A stretch of 41,036 nt of DNA from positions 1 through 41,036 of the IMG/VR virus record IMGVR_UViG_3300026519_000022; one strand, written 5' to 3'. How positions within the stretch are numbered: the stretch's first letter is position 1; each line of letters opens with the position of its first letter. Shown here piece after piece: positions 1 to 8,657 of the stretch. A model generated the notes under the pieces. The model was given only the letters and a program-made list of their open reading frames with translations. It had not been told where the DNA came from and ran no database searches. The stretch is from a virus. The position numbers and the translations under genes are program-made.

Positions 1-136
1 CGTGCTAAGTATCAACAACACACCTGTAGCACGAGTAAGCCGGGACGAAACTATTAACGTAGTACCGGCAAGTAGTGGTAGTAGTAGTAGTAGTAGCGGC
101 GTGGGTGGCAGTAGTGGCGGGGGTGGTAATGCAGGC
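1..136. repeat. terminal overlap, left copy
   Basis: These 136 bases are repeated at 40901-41036 with one difference: T at 127 against G at 41027. The change is silent, since both codons are Gly in the tape-measure frame. The reading frame that is open at the right end continues exactly through this copy, so this is the closing overlap of a circular or circularly permuted genome with a unit of about 40,900 bp. It includes a Ser/Gly-coding triplet microsatellite. Confidence 0.9.
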
Positions 137-256
137 AAGTACGTTACGAACTTCTATATAACAACGCCCGACGCTGACAGCTTTAAACTAAGCCAAAGCC
201 AAATTGAGGCCAAATCACAAGCTGCACAATTGAGAGCATCAATTAGAAACGGGTAA
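2..256 (+). CDS. tail tape measure protein, C-terminal end (5' part lies at the right end of the window)
   Basis: This is the last 84 codons of the tape-measure gene whose start is at 39141. The GTG at position 2 is an internal valine codon, not a start, because the same bases at 40902 lie in frame inside that gene. The segment holds the end of a compact C-terminal domain (..NNTPVARVSRDETINVV..) and then a Ser/Gly-rich linker of about 30 residues. It ends with a short polar helix. The stop TAA at 254-256 is followed three bases later by the DUF2460 gene. Joined across the ends, the protein is about 671 residues. Confidence 0.88.
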   Translation: MLSINNTPVARVSRDETINVVPASSGSSSSSSGVGGSSGGGGNAGKYVTNFYITTPDADSFKLSQSQIEAKSQAAQLRASIRNG

Positions 257-259
257 AAT

Positions 260-892
260 ATGGCTTTTCACGACATACGTTTGAATGTAAATATTGAGCA
301 AGGGGCTGTCGGTGGTGCACGGTTCAAAACTGACATATTTCCTCTTGCTTCAGGGCAGGAAAAACGCAATACGCGGTGGTCAACCACGCGGGGCTACTGG
401 AATATTGGGTACGGTATTCAAACACAAAAAGACTACGACGAACTACAAGACTTTTTTCACGCGCGCGAGGGTATGTCTCATTCATTCAGGTTCAAGAATT
501 GGAGTGATTACAAAATCGCACGGCAAGCTATGTTTGTAACCGATGCAACTGCAAACACATTTCAAATGTTCAAGCGTCGCACGTCTTTAGTCAATTATGA
601 CAAAGTTATTGAAAAGCCAACCGCTAGTGGAGCGCTAGCATGGGTGAATAGCGTGGCACAAACTGTCGTCTATGATGCGACTCCCGGGCCACTAGAGGTT
701 GCTATATCCACGCTTACAGGTGTTGTAACTGTTGGGGTCACGCACGCAGCCACAACGGGTCAATCGGTAGAAATAGAATGCGAATACGACGTGCCAGTAC
801 GCTTTGACACAGACGAATTCAGTTTGAATATTCTATTAGAAGATGCCGCGTCGTTGCCTTCTATACCAATTGTAGAGGTCAAGGGCGAATGA
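260..892 (+). CDS. distal tail protein, DUF2460 family (GTA g12-like)
   Basis: This 210-residue protein matches the DUF2460/TIGR02217 family. That family forms part of the distal tail or baseplate in gene transfer agents and many alphaproteobacterial siphophages. Supporting motifs are the N-terminal run ending in GGARFKTDI, the RRNxRW-like segment KRNTRWSTTRGYWNIGYG near residues 35-52, the DFFHAREG segment near 65-72, and the FRFKNWSDY motif near 77-85. The start is the ATG three bases after the tape-measure stop, with only a weak ribosome site, so translational coupling is likely. Its stop overlaps the next gene by four bases (ATGA). Confidence 0.85.
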   Translation: MAFHDIRLNVNIEQGAVGGARFKTDIFPLASGQEKRNTRWSTTRGYWNIGYGIQTQKDYDELQDFFHAREGMSHSFRFKNWSDYKIARQAMFVTDATANTFQMFKRRTSLVNYDKVIEKPTASGALAWVNSVAQTVVYDATPGPLEVAISTLTGVVTVGVTHAATTGQSVEIECEYDVPVRFDTDEFSLNILLEDAASLPSIPIVEVKGE

Positions 893-2487
893 AGACCATA
901 AGCGCTGGCTTATCCGCGCACTTAGGGTTAGCGACCACAAGCATTACCACTATTTGTCGTGTAACGCGAAAGGATAATAGTAACTTCTATTTCACAGAAC
1001 ATGACGCAGACATACGTTTTGACGACGGCGATGGGGAGCAAACATACAAAGCGGAAACCGGATACATTCGCACAGCTATAACGAATAGAACCGGGCTTAG
1101 TGTGGGTAACATGGACCTGACGGGTATATTTTCATCTGATGGTTTTTTGGAAAACGAACTACGTGCCGGGCTGTTTGACAACGCAGAAATAAAATTTAGT
1201 GTTGTAAATTGGAAAGACTTAACTAACGGCGCGCTTAAGTTGCGGCGCGGGACCATAGGCGAGGTCAATCTAAGTTCTACAGGAATATTTGTAGCAGAAT
1301 TGCGCGGGCTTACATCGCCACTAAGTCAAACGATTGTTACACGCTATCAAGCTGAATGTCGCACTAACGTAGGTTCAGCAACGTGTATGGTTCCTATCAA
1401 AAAACCAGCGCTAACAAGAAACCTACCTGTGCTAGCGGGCGAAATATTCATAGTACCCACATTACCGCTGACAGGTATAAACTTTAGCAACATCGCAAAT
1501 AACCCAGTTTTCGTTCAGGACACGGCGGAAGTTGACATACAGAGTATAAACAGTTGGGAAATCATCGCGGGTAAATGGGACATTACGGCCACGATAGCGG
1601 GGTTAGCCCCTTATTTCGGGGGGCAATTCTTGCATGGGGGCGAAACGGCCACACAATCCCACTTAAGGCAAGATACCGATTTGTCCCTGTTTGGTCTTAA
1701 TCTGGCTGCCGTGGATGCTGGTAATGTGACTGTTGATTTTTCAGTTCAACGGGCTAATTCTGACGTAGATGATACGGGCCGGGTACTGGTTACGTTCCTT
1801 GATGCGGCTAAAGCGCCGATAGGCACGTGCTACGATAGCGGTACAGAAGAAATCAGCCCGATAGGCGCGTGGGTCGCGCGAGGCGCTTCTAGCGTGACAC
1901 TGCCTACCACAACGCGGCATATCAGGGTAGACCTGTTTTCCAATTTGGTGACCGGCATACAGCAAAATAGCGCCTTTGATGGGGTTGATATGACGCTTGC
2001 AGATTTGACCACTACAAATACTTTTTTTGATGTTCACGAAGACAGGTTGTATAGGTGCGTAACAGCCGGTACGACAGGCGGCACTATACCAGCCTACGAC
2101 AAAACCCTAGGCAACCTCACAACGGACGGTACAGCCGTGTTCATAGCACAGGACGCGTGGACGCGGGCGGCTACCATCACAGAAATTATAGACCGGGTTA
2201 CTATGCGGATTGAAGTATCAGACGCACGGGCCGTTGATGGGTGGTTTAACTACGGTTCTGTTTATATTGAAAGCGGACCAAATGCGGGTCTTGTTCGTGA
2301 AGTTAAGGCGTGGTCGGCAACGGGGGGTCTACTCGAATTATTTATTGAAACACCCTTGCAATTATACCCCGGAACAAAGATAAAGTTGTATAGGGGTTGT
2401 GATAGAAGGTCGTCCACATGCCGGGGCGTTTTTAATAATATTATTAACTTCCAAGGTGAACCGTTTGCATTAGGGAGAACGGGATAA
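889..2487 (+). CDS. baseplate protein DUF2163-BR0599 with a carbohydrate-binding-like insert (GTA g13-like)
   Basis: This is a 532-residue tail-tip protein. Residues about 1-165 have the DUF2163 pattern (LSAHLGLATTSI, FTEHDADIRFDDG, YQAECRTNVG). The C-terminal 150 residues have the phage BR0599 pattern, ending in a Cys-containing segment (GCDRRSSTCRGVFNN) followed by INFQGEPFALG. In gene transfer agents these two domains are normally close together. Here they are separated by roughly 200 residues rich in beta strand (about 190-390) that resemble a jelly-roll carbohydrate-binding module. The start overlaps the DUF2460 gene (ATGA), with AAGGG just upstream. It is probably a tail-tip component contacting host surface glycans; the insert's function is inferred only. 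Confidence 0.8.
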   Translation: MKTISAGLSAHLGLATTSITTICRVTRKDNSNFYFTEHDADIRFDDGDGEQTYKAETGYIRTAITNRTGLSVGNMDLTGIFSSDGFLENELRAGLFDNAEIKFSVVNWKDLTNGALKLRRGTIGEVNLSSTGIFVAELRGLTSPLSQTIVTRYQAECRTNVGSATCMVPIKKPALTRNLPVLAGEIFIVPTLPLTGINFSNIANNPVFVQDTAEVDIQSINSWEIIAGKWDITATIAGLAPYFGGQFLHGGETATQSHLRQDTDLSLFGLNLAAVDAGNVTVDFSVQRANSDVDDTGRVLVTFLDAAKAPIGTCYDSGTEEISPIGAWVARGASSVTLPTTTRHIRVDLFSNLVTGIQQNSAFDGVDMTLADLTTTNTFFDVHEDRLYRCVTAGTTGGTIPAYDKTLGNLTTDGTAVFIAQDAWTRAATITEIIDRVTMRIEVSDARAVDGWFNYGSVYIESGPNAGLVREVKAWSATGGLLELFIETPLQLYPGTKIKLYRGCDRRSSTCRGVFNNIINFQGEPFALGRTG

Positions 2488-5400
2488 TGGGAACTAGCCT
2501 AGTAGGCATACCGAATGAGTTCTATAAGATATGTGATGGTACATCGCATGAGGTCGTACCCGTTCGTGTGAATGATTATTTGAGAAAACTAAAGCCGGGC
2601 GGTGGTGGGGGAATGAGGCTACTAAACGAGGGTGAAACCCCCGATTTCGTTTATATTCATGGTTTAGGCTGGCGCGGTATTTTTGGTACGGCGGGTTGTG
2701 ACGGCACCGCCGCGCCGTTAGCACCTCTACCAGCTATCGTAATAGATGGTCCGCGCTCCGGGGATTTAAGTGTAGCCAGTTCATCGTATGGTGTACCTCG
2801 ACCTATAGCCTACGGCACTGTACCAATTAAAGGCGAAATAATATGGTCTCGGGGGATAGACGAAACTAACGCAAGGTCATATCGCCGTGATAACGTAGAC
2901 GGTCAATTACAAACCACGATTGAGACTAATTATTTTTATAGTGCATCCGTAGCTTTTGCCTTTGGTGAAGGCCCATGCCAAGATGTTTTGCGAATATGGG
3001 CTAACGGTCAAGTTATATTTGACAAACGAGATATATCCAACACTACACGCATGGCCGGGCTTAAATTTAAGTTACACAGAGGTACTACCACACAACTGCC
3101 CGACAGCGTGATAGTTGCTAAAGAATTGATAGATTACACGCCAGCGTTTAGAGGTACGGTTTACATAGTATTTGAAGATTTCCCCCTAGCTGACTTCAAC
3201 AATCGTATACCCAAGATTGAGGCTGAAATATCTTACGATACAACACTGGTTAGGCCGCAAGAAATTAGCGGTTCATCAATACACACGTCACTAAATAGCT
3301 ATAGTGCCGAATTCTTAGGTGTTGACTGGGCGCGTGGTTACGCTTATTATGTTTCTGCTAACGCAGCACCTAATAATGGCATTTCACGCGTTAATTTGAA
3401 CACATTGCTAAAAGACAAAGAGGTATTCAACACAGACGCGTTCATACAAAACACAGGGCAAGGTACAACAAAATTCAGTAACTTAGGTGGTTTGGGTGTG
3501 ATGCCCGACGGGTCTATACTAGCTTCTGTGGGTATTGCCTTACCGTTTTCCTCAAATTCCGCCCCTCTTGTTCTACTGGACGGAACAACGCTTAAAGAGA
3601 TAGCTAGATTTGGTACGGGCGGTACGGGTTTAGGTATGGAAGCTACTAGGTTTAGTTGGGTGCAGGTTATAGTACCTATAACCGTCGCTACCGAGACGGG
3701 GCGTAAGATATATGCTATTTGCGGTTCAACCTTATTCAATGGGGTTGGCGTTTTGTCTATACCAGATTTGGCGTATGTGTGGGATAGCGACACGGCGATC
3801 ACAGGTGGGCTTCCCACAAGTAAGTTATTGGCTATTGTTCCGGGGGCGCAAGGTGAGGCATGGGTGTTGGCTGGCCCCGATTATACAGCGTCATCACCTG
3901 ATGATGTGCTATTGTATAAACTCACTGTTGGTAGTTCTGGACAAGTGAGTTTTAACCTATTCAAGACATTAACAGTAGCTGATTTGTTACCTTCTGACAC
4001 AGCCGCTAATCAGGTCGGTCCTATGGCCTACGACACGGCAAATAATAGGTTAATGATATTTTGTTCGGGGGCTACGTCCGCACAAAGAACTATAGTTATA
4101 TTTGATATTTTTGGTAAAACCGTAGTAGCCCGCACACCTGATATAGGTATCACACCTAGTAATAGTAATTGGGAAGCGTCAGTGATAGAAAATGATACAT
4201 TTAGTTTTATTGTTGGTAATAATGGAGTATTTATAAACACTGTAGATAGCACTATCAGTATAAATGAAGCACCAAATTTTGCAGAAGCTGAAACAGGTGG
4301 CGGGGCTGGGGTTTACGATAGTAAGTCAGAAAGTTTTATAGGGCTGTACGAAGGCGCTGGTGGTGGTCCTATGATACGTTTTTACTTTAATCGCAATCCG
4401 GGCAACGGAGAACCACTTTCAGTTGTTCAGGCCGATATTGCGGCCCGTGTGGGACTTGATGCTACTTATGTTGACTTCACCGATATTGCAAACATAGATG
4501 TGTCCGGTTTTGTTATTGACGGCACAACGTCTGCTAGGCGGGCCATGGACGCGTTGAACGGTCTATATCTAGTTGATATGTTTGAAAGTGACTTCAAGAT
4601 AAAGGCTAAGAAAAGAGGTGACGCGGTTGTAAGGTCGTTTACAGAAAACGATTTAGCTATTATCGACACCCGCACAGGGCAAGTGGTGCAAGAGGTCAGG
4701 GCGCAAGAAATTGAAATGCCAGAAGACTTTACCGTAGAGTATATGGACCGTACAAATGATTACGCGCAATCGGCGCATTCATCCAAGCGGGTAACAGAAC
4801 CCGACCCGTCTATGTATTCAGACAACAAAATGTCTATATCAATGGGACCAAAAAATAAGCTAAGGGTGTCGTTGCACCCTGATACAGCGAAACGGCAATC
4901 TGAAAAGATGATGTACAGCATATGGGCGGGCCGGTCGCAATACGGGCTTAATTTGTCATGGGAACACTTAGACTTAGACCCAGCCGACGTTATCGAATTG
5001 ACACTTGATAACGGTGTACGCTACAGACCACGCGTTATCGAGTTGGATATAGGGGCCGATTTAACGCTAAACCTTAAAGGCAAAAGCGAAGAATTAACTC
5101 AATATATTTCCACGGCCACAGCAGACCCCGGTAGTGTGGGTAAACAGCCCGTGACGGGGTCGAGTGCTGTGCAAACATTCCTATTAGATATGCCGTTGCT
5201 TAATGACGCTCACGAACAGACAGGTCGCACAGCTAACCCGTTGTACTTCTTTATGGGCGGTTATAGCGAAAACGCGTTTAGGCGGGGTGCGCTTTATGGT
5301 ACAGACGATGGTATTAATTTTAGTGTTTTAGGTGAAGAAGATACGGGTATGTCGTGGGGCATCGTAATCAACACGCTAGCGGACCCCATGAATGGTAACC

Positions 5401-6833
5401 CATTCATAACTGACACAACCAGCACTATAAATATTTCTATGAATGTAGGGGGCGCTACACTAGAAAGCACAAATCAAGCCGGTTTGGTTAGCGATGAAAA
5501 CGTGGCCTTAATCGTAAAATCTAATGGAGAAATAGAAGTAATAAACTATCGTGACGTTAATGTCGTAGGTGAAAATTCATACGAACTAACAACATTATTG
5601 CGGGGTAGACGAGGCACTGACACCATGGCGTTTGGTCATGGGCAGGGTGAATTAATTATTTTCGTACAAGGTGATGCAGGGGAGCGGTTTTTGTCCTCTC
5701 TAACGAATAAAGACGCGCCAAAGGACTATAAGGCTGTAGGTGGCGCGCAACTGTTTGACCGTGGTCAAGATATAAATTTAACCAGTAAGCATAGAGCACT
5801 TAAACCTTATTTTCCGGCTAATTCTACCGCTGCTGTAGATGTGTCTAACGATATTAACTTTATATGGGAACGACGAACACGGTTGAGTGGTGAATGGAAA
5901 CAAGCTACAACACAAGTCCCATTGAATGAAGACACAGAAGAATATGAAATTGATATTTACTCTGGTCCCGGCGCTGGTGCCGTTATAATTAGAACCATAA
6001 CTGGTATATCTACCAATTCGTATAAATACCTTAACGCGGATATAATAGCAGATTTCGGTTCTATACCCGGTTTATTGTCTTATGAGTTGTTTCAAATAAG
6101 CGCACAAGTAGGGCGGGGTTTTAGCAAGCGTCGTACAGTCGGGTTGCCTGATATTGAGGTAGACCCGCACTTTTCTTCTGTGGTCCTGCTTCTGTCTTTT
6201 GATGGTGTAAACGCAGCCACAACCACAATAGATGACAGCGATAGTTCCCACACAGTCACTATGTCCAATGGGGCAAAACTTGACACATCGCAAAGTAAAT
6301 TCGGTCCATCATCGTATATATGCGACGGTGTAGACGATATTGTATATATCGCCGACCACGCAGACTTTGACTTAAACACGCAAGAATTTACTTTCGAACT
6401 GTCCGTTAGGTGGAATACTATACAGGATAGTTTCAACGCCCTTTTGTCACAATGGTATAGTGAAATCAGCGCAAGAAACTGGCAATTCACATGGGACACC
6501 ACCGGGCTGCTACAGTTCTATACGTCACCTAACGGTATATCACAGGTAGTTACAGGTGGTTCTTGGACTCCGTCACTCAATACATGGTATCAATTAGCTA
6601 TCGACCGCGATGCTTCCAACGTAATACGAGTGTATGTCGATGGTGTGGTTGTGGCTAGCGCAACGGACGCTACGGACATTACCGCAGTTGGTTCACCCCA
6701 AATTGCTGTAGGGCACCGCCAAGGCACGAGACAGCTAGACGGGTGGATAGATGAAGTTCGAATGACTGTAGGTGTGGCGCGATATGCGGGGGCTTACACA
6801 CCACGTAATATCGCGTTCCCTAGACCGATTTAA
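2487..6833 (+). CDS. large tail hub / host-specificity protein with propeller-like insert and C-terminal LamG-like domain
   Basis: At 1448 residues this is the largest protein in the window. The N-terminal ~255 residues and residues ~640-920 look like the two halves of a tail hub of the gpJ/GTA g15 kind (for example ASVAFAFGEGP, then TVEYMDRTNDYAQSAH and the Phage-tail_3-like GLNLSWEHLDLDPADVIEL). Between them, about residues 260-640, is a repetitive beta-strand region with many G-D/N-V-Y-like strands, reminiscent of a beta-propeller. After fibronectin-like segments (about 1090-1225), the last ~215 residues look like a LamG/concanavalin domain (FDGVNAATT, CDGVDDIVYI, RQLDGWIDEVRM). The gene starts one base into the previous stop (TAATG). 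It probably determines receptor binding. Confidence 0.78.
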   Translation: MGTSLVGIPNEFYKICDGTSHEVVPVRVNDYLRKLKPGGGGGMRLLNEGETPDFVYIHGLGWRGIFGTAGCDGTAAPLAPLPAIVIDGPRSGDLSVASSSYGVPRPIAYGTVPIKGEIIWSRGIDETNARSYRRDNVDGQLQTTIETNYFYSASVAFAFGEGPCQDVLRIWANGQVIFDKRDISNTTRMAGLKFKLHRGTTTQLPDSVIVAKELIDYTPAFRGTVYIVFEDFPLADFNNRIPKIEAEISYDTTLVRPQEISGSSIHTSLNSYSAEFLGVDWARGYAYYVSANAAPNNGISRVNLNTLLKDKEVFNTDAFIQNTGQGTTKFSNLGGLGVMPDGSILASVGIALPFSSNSAPLVLLDGTTLKEIARFGTGGTGLGMEATRFSWVQVIVPITVATETGRKIYAICGSTLFNGVGVLSIPDLAYVWDSDTAITGGLPTSKLLAIVPGAQGEAWVLAGPDYTASSPDDVLLYKLTVGSSGQVSFNLFKTLTVADLLPSDTAANQVGPMAYDTANNRLMIFCSGATSAQRTIVIFDIFGKTVVARTPDIGITPSNSNWEASVIENDTFSFIVGNNGVFINTVDSTISINEAPNFAEAETGGGAGVYDSKSESFIGLYEGAGGGPMIRFYFNRNPGNGEPLSVVQADIAARVGLDATYVDFTDIANIDVSGFVIDGTTSARRAMDALNGLYLVDMFESDFKIKAKKRGDAVVRSFTENDLAIIDTRTGQVVQEVRAQEIEMPEDFTVEYMDRTNDYAQSAHSSKRVTEPDPSMYSDNKMSISMGPKNKLRVSLHPDTAKRQSEKMMYSIWAGRSQYGLNLSWEHLDLDPADVIELTLDNGVRYRPRVIELDIGADLTLNLKGKSEELTQYISTATADPGSVGKQPVTGSSAVQTFLLDMPLLNDAHEQTGRTANPLYFFMGGYSENAFRRGALYGTDDGINFSVLGEEDTGMSWGIVINTLADPMNGNPFITDTTSTINISMNVGGATLESTNQAGLVSDENVALIVKSNGEIEVINYRDVNVVGENSYELTTLLRGRRGTDTMAFGHGQGELIIFVQGDAGERFLSSLTNKDAPKDYKAVGGAQLFDRGQDINLTSKHRALKPYFPANSTAAVDVSNDINFIWERRTRLSGEWKQATTQVPLNEDTEEYEIDIYSGPGAGAVIIRTITGISTNSYKYLNADIIADFGSIPGLLSYELFQISAQVGRGFSKRRTVGLPDIEVDPHFSSVVLLLSFDGVNAATTTIDDSDSSHTVTMSNGAKLDTSQSKFGPSSYICDGVDDIVYIADHADFDLNTQEFTFELSVRWNTIQDSFNALLSQWYSEISARNWQFTWDTTGLLQFYTSPNGISQVVTGGSWTPSLNTWYQLAIDRDASNVIRVYVDGVVVASATDATDITAVGSPQIAVGHRQGTRQLDGWIDEVRMTVGVARYAGAYTPRNIAFPRPI

Positions 6834-6843
6834 GGATAACATA

Positions 6844-7659
6844 ATGTCAAACAATTTAAACATAACGCAACTGACTGATGTTCAAAACAACAACGACGTG
6901 ACAGTAAATGATGCTTTAGGGCTACTTGACGCGGCCCTAACCGAAAATCTTGTATCTGATTTCGCATCTGGTCCTGTTACACTGACAAACGACGAATTCA
7001 GGCAAAACATGGCCCACGTGCTTGAAAACGTGGCGGTCGCGCGGGATTTCAATATACCTACTGCTGTTAAACATCTATTTTTAGTTATTGGGGGCGCGAC
7101 CAACACAGGCACGGCAACGGTTACACTAGGTACAACAACGGTTGGTGTCGCCGCCGACGATGTGAAGTTGATGTACACAGATGGTACAGCTAACGGGTTA
7201 TTTGTTCTTTCAGGTGGGGGCGGGGGTGGCTCTACTACATTCGCTGCCCTGACCGATACACCGGCTACCCTGACTGGGCAAGCCGGGAAAACCGTCAAAG
7301 TGAATGCAGGCAGTACAGCTTTAGAATTTGTGACGGTTTCCGCCACTTCTGCAAGTGTTCGTAGTTTTGCCGGGGCTGCTGATACGCTCCTGCTCACTGA
7401 CGCTGAAAATATAGTAAGATCAACCGGGGCCGCTGCCGCCGCTGTCACGGTCCCTACAAACGCCGCTGTGGCCTATCCTATCGGGGCCACAGTAACGCTA
7501 GTTCAATCCGGGGCTGGGCAGATCACTGTGGCCGGGGCGGCTGGTGTGGTGGTCAATAAACCAGCAGCATTACCCTTAACCTTGGCTTCCCAGTATTCTA
7601 CCGCTGTTCTGATCAAGGTTCTCACAAACACTTGGATTTTGACAGGGGATTTAGGCTGA
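6844..7659 (+). CDS. tail fibre-like protein, Gly-linker and LTDTPATLTGQAG motif
   Basis: The protein has 271 residues. I chose the ATG at 6844 over an in-frame ATG 72 bases upstream because it follows AAGGA directly and the upstream option lies inside the hub gene. The N-terminal ~120 residues may attach to the tail. A poly-Gly linker follows, then the sequence FAALTDTPATLTGQAGKTVK, a motif seen in many phage tail fibres and spikes. The C-terminal half is Ala/Val/Thr-rich beta structure, as in trimeric fibres. The stop overlaps the next start (TGATG). Probably a fibre or accessory spike; the exact family is uncertain. Confidence 0.65.
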   Translation: MSNNLNITQLTDVQNNNDVTVNDALGLLDAALTENLVSDFASGPVTLTNDEFRQNMAHVLENVAVARDFNIPTAVKHLFLVIGGATNTGTATVTLGTTTVGVAADDVKLMYTDGTANGLFVLSGGGGGGSTTFAALTDTPATLTGQAGKTVKVNAGSTALEFVTVSATSASVRSFAGAADTLLLTDAENIVRSTGAAAAAVTVPTNAAVAYPIGATVTLVQSGAGQITVAGAAGVVVNKPAALPLTLASQYSTAVLIKVLTNTWILTGDLG

Positions 7660-8657
7660 TGGGAGTACCTATAAGAGTGGCGGGGGTTTCTGCTAATCTA
7701 TCACGGACAGGTATCCCACCTGCTGGTTCCATCAATAGTTATCTAAATTTGGGTGGCCGTGGCGACAGAACCGCGTACATTACACAAACTTCCACCTTTA
7801 CTGGACTACCTACCGCTGAATTAGCGGATTTGCTAGACGGAGTTGAAAGTATAAGTTCATCTGCGTATGCCGCTGATTTTACGGGTAGCGAGGCGGTAGC
7901 CGGGAAAGAGTTTAGATTTCAGTTTCCGACGGCGAAAAACATATCTGAAATTACGGTTAAATTTTCTGCTGTAACAACGCATGGTATTTGGAGATTTCAA
8001 GCGTCAAATGACGGTACTGTGTGGGTAGATCAAGGCGCTACATTTACGCTCGGTGGTAGCTTAGAGCAGATTATAGACGTGTCAGGTGACCCACTATTTT
8101 ACACGTATTTTCGAATGCTCGGTGTGTCTGGCAATGCTGTTTCCGCCCCGTGGGTGAACACCATAAATTTCAAAATAAAAGAAGCCACAAAATTAACGGG
8201 CTTGCCTGATTATGCTAATTACCCCGGCACGGGGGATTATACGGGTTGGGTAACATCTATAACTACCACAACAACTTTGGCTGGTACGGGTAATATAAAC
8301 CATTTATTTAATTATGCCTCGTTAAATCAAGTGTGGTTTAATTCGGGCCAAACTTTGCGGCAAATTGTTGTTCAATACCCAGAGGCTTTCGTATTTTCTG
8401 AAATGACTTTCAGGCAATCGAATGCGTCATCACACGGCACTTGGTTACTAGAGGGGTCAAACGACGGGGCCACGTGGGATGCGCTATCCACAGCGTTTAC
8501 ACTCGGTGGCTCGTCTGTTGTCGTGGTGCCAATGACGATAACACCTACCGGACATTCTTATGTTAGACTAAGGCAAACAACTGGCACAACGTCTAGTAGC
8601 CCCTATATACTGTCCGTTGAGTTTAAAATGATCAGGACGACACATTATGCGCCTTAA
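7659..8657 (+). CDS. tail-associated protein with two discoidin (F5/8 type C)-like domains
   Basis: This 332-residue protein starts at the ATG overlapping the previous stop; a TTG start 27 bases upstream is less likely. It contains two similar beta-sandwich domains. Domain 1 (about 55-180) has GIWRFQASNDGTVWVDQG followed by FTLGG. Domain 2 (about 200-330) has GTWLLEGSNDGATWDALS followed by FTLGG and SYVRLRQTTGT. The SNDG-x-x-W signature and the later 'fxYxRl' strand are typical of discoidin/F5-8C folds, which bind glycans or lipids. Probably a second receptor-binding or decoration protein of the tail tip. It is the last rightward gene: its stop overlaps the stop of the leftward polymerase gene. 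Confidence 0.62.
   Translation: MGVPIRVAGVSANLSRTGIPPAGSINSYLNLGGRGDRTAYITQTSTFTGLPTAELADLLDGVESISSSAYAADFTGSEAVAGKEFRFQFPTAKNISEITVKFSAVTTHGIWRFQASNDGTVWVDQGATFTLGGSLEQIIDVSGDPLFYTYFRMLGVSGNAVSAPWVNTINFKIKEATKLTGLPDYANYPGTGDYTGWVTSITTTTTLAGTGNINHLFNYASLNQVWFNSGQTLRQIVVQYPEAFVFSEMTFRQSNASSHGTWLLEGSNDGATWDALSTAFTLGGSSVVVVPMTITPTGHSYVRLRQTTGTTSSSPYILSVEFKMIRTTHYAP

Noticed and set aside
6772-6843. Longer start for the tail-fibre gene
   Set aside because: The extra 24 codons overlap the hub gene and lack a ribosome site; the ATG at 6844 follows AAGGA.
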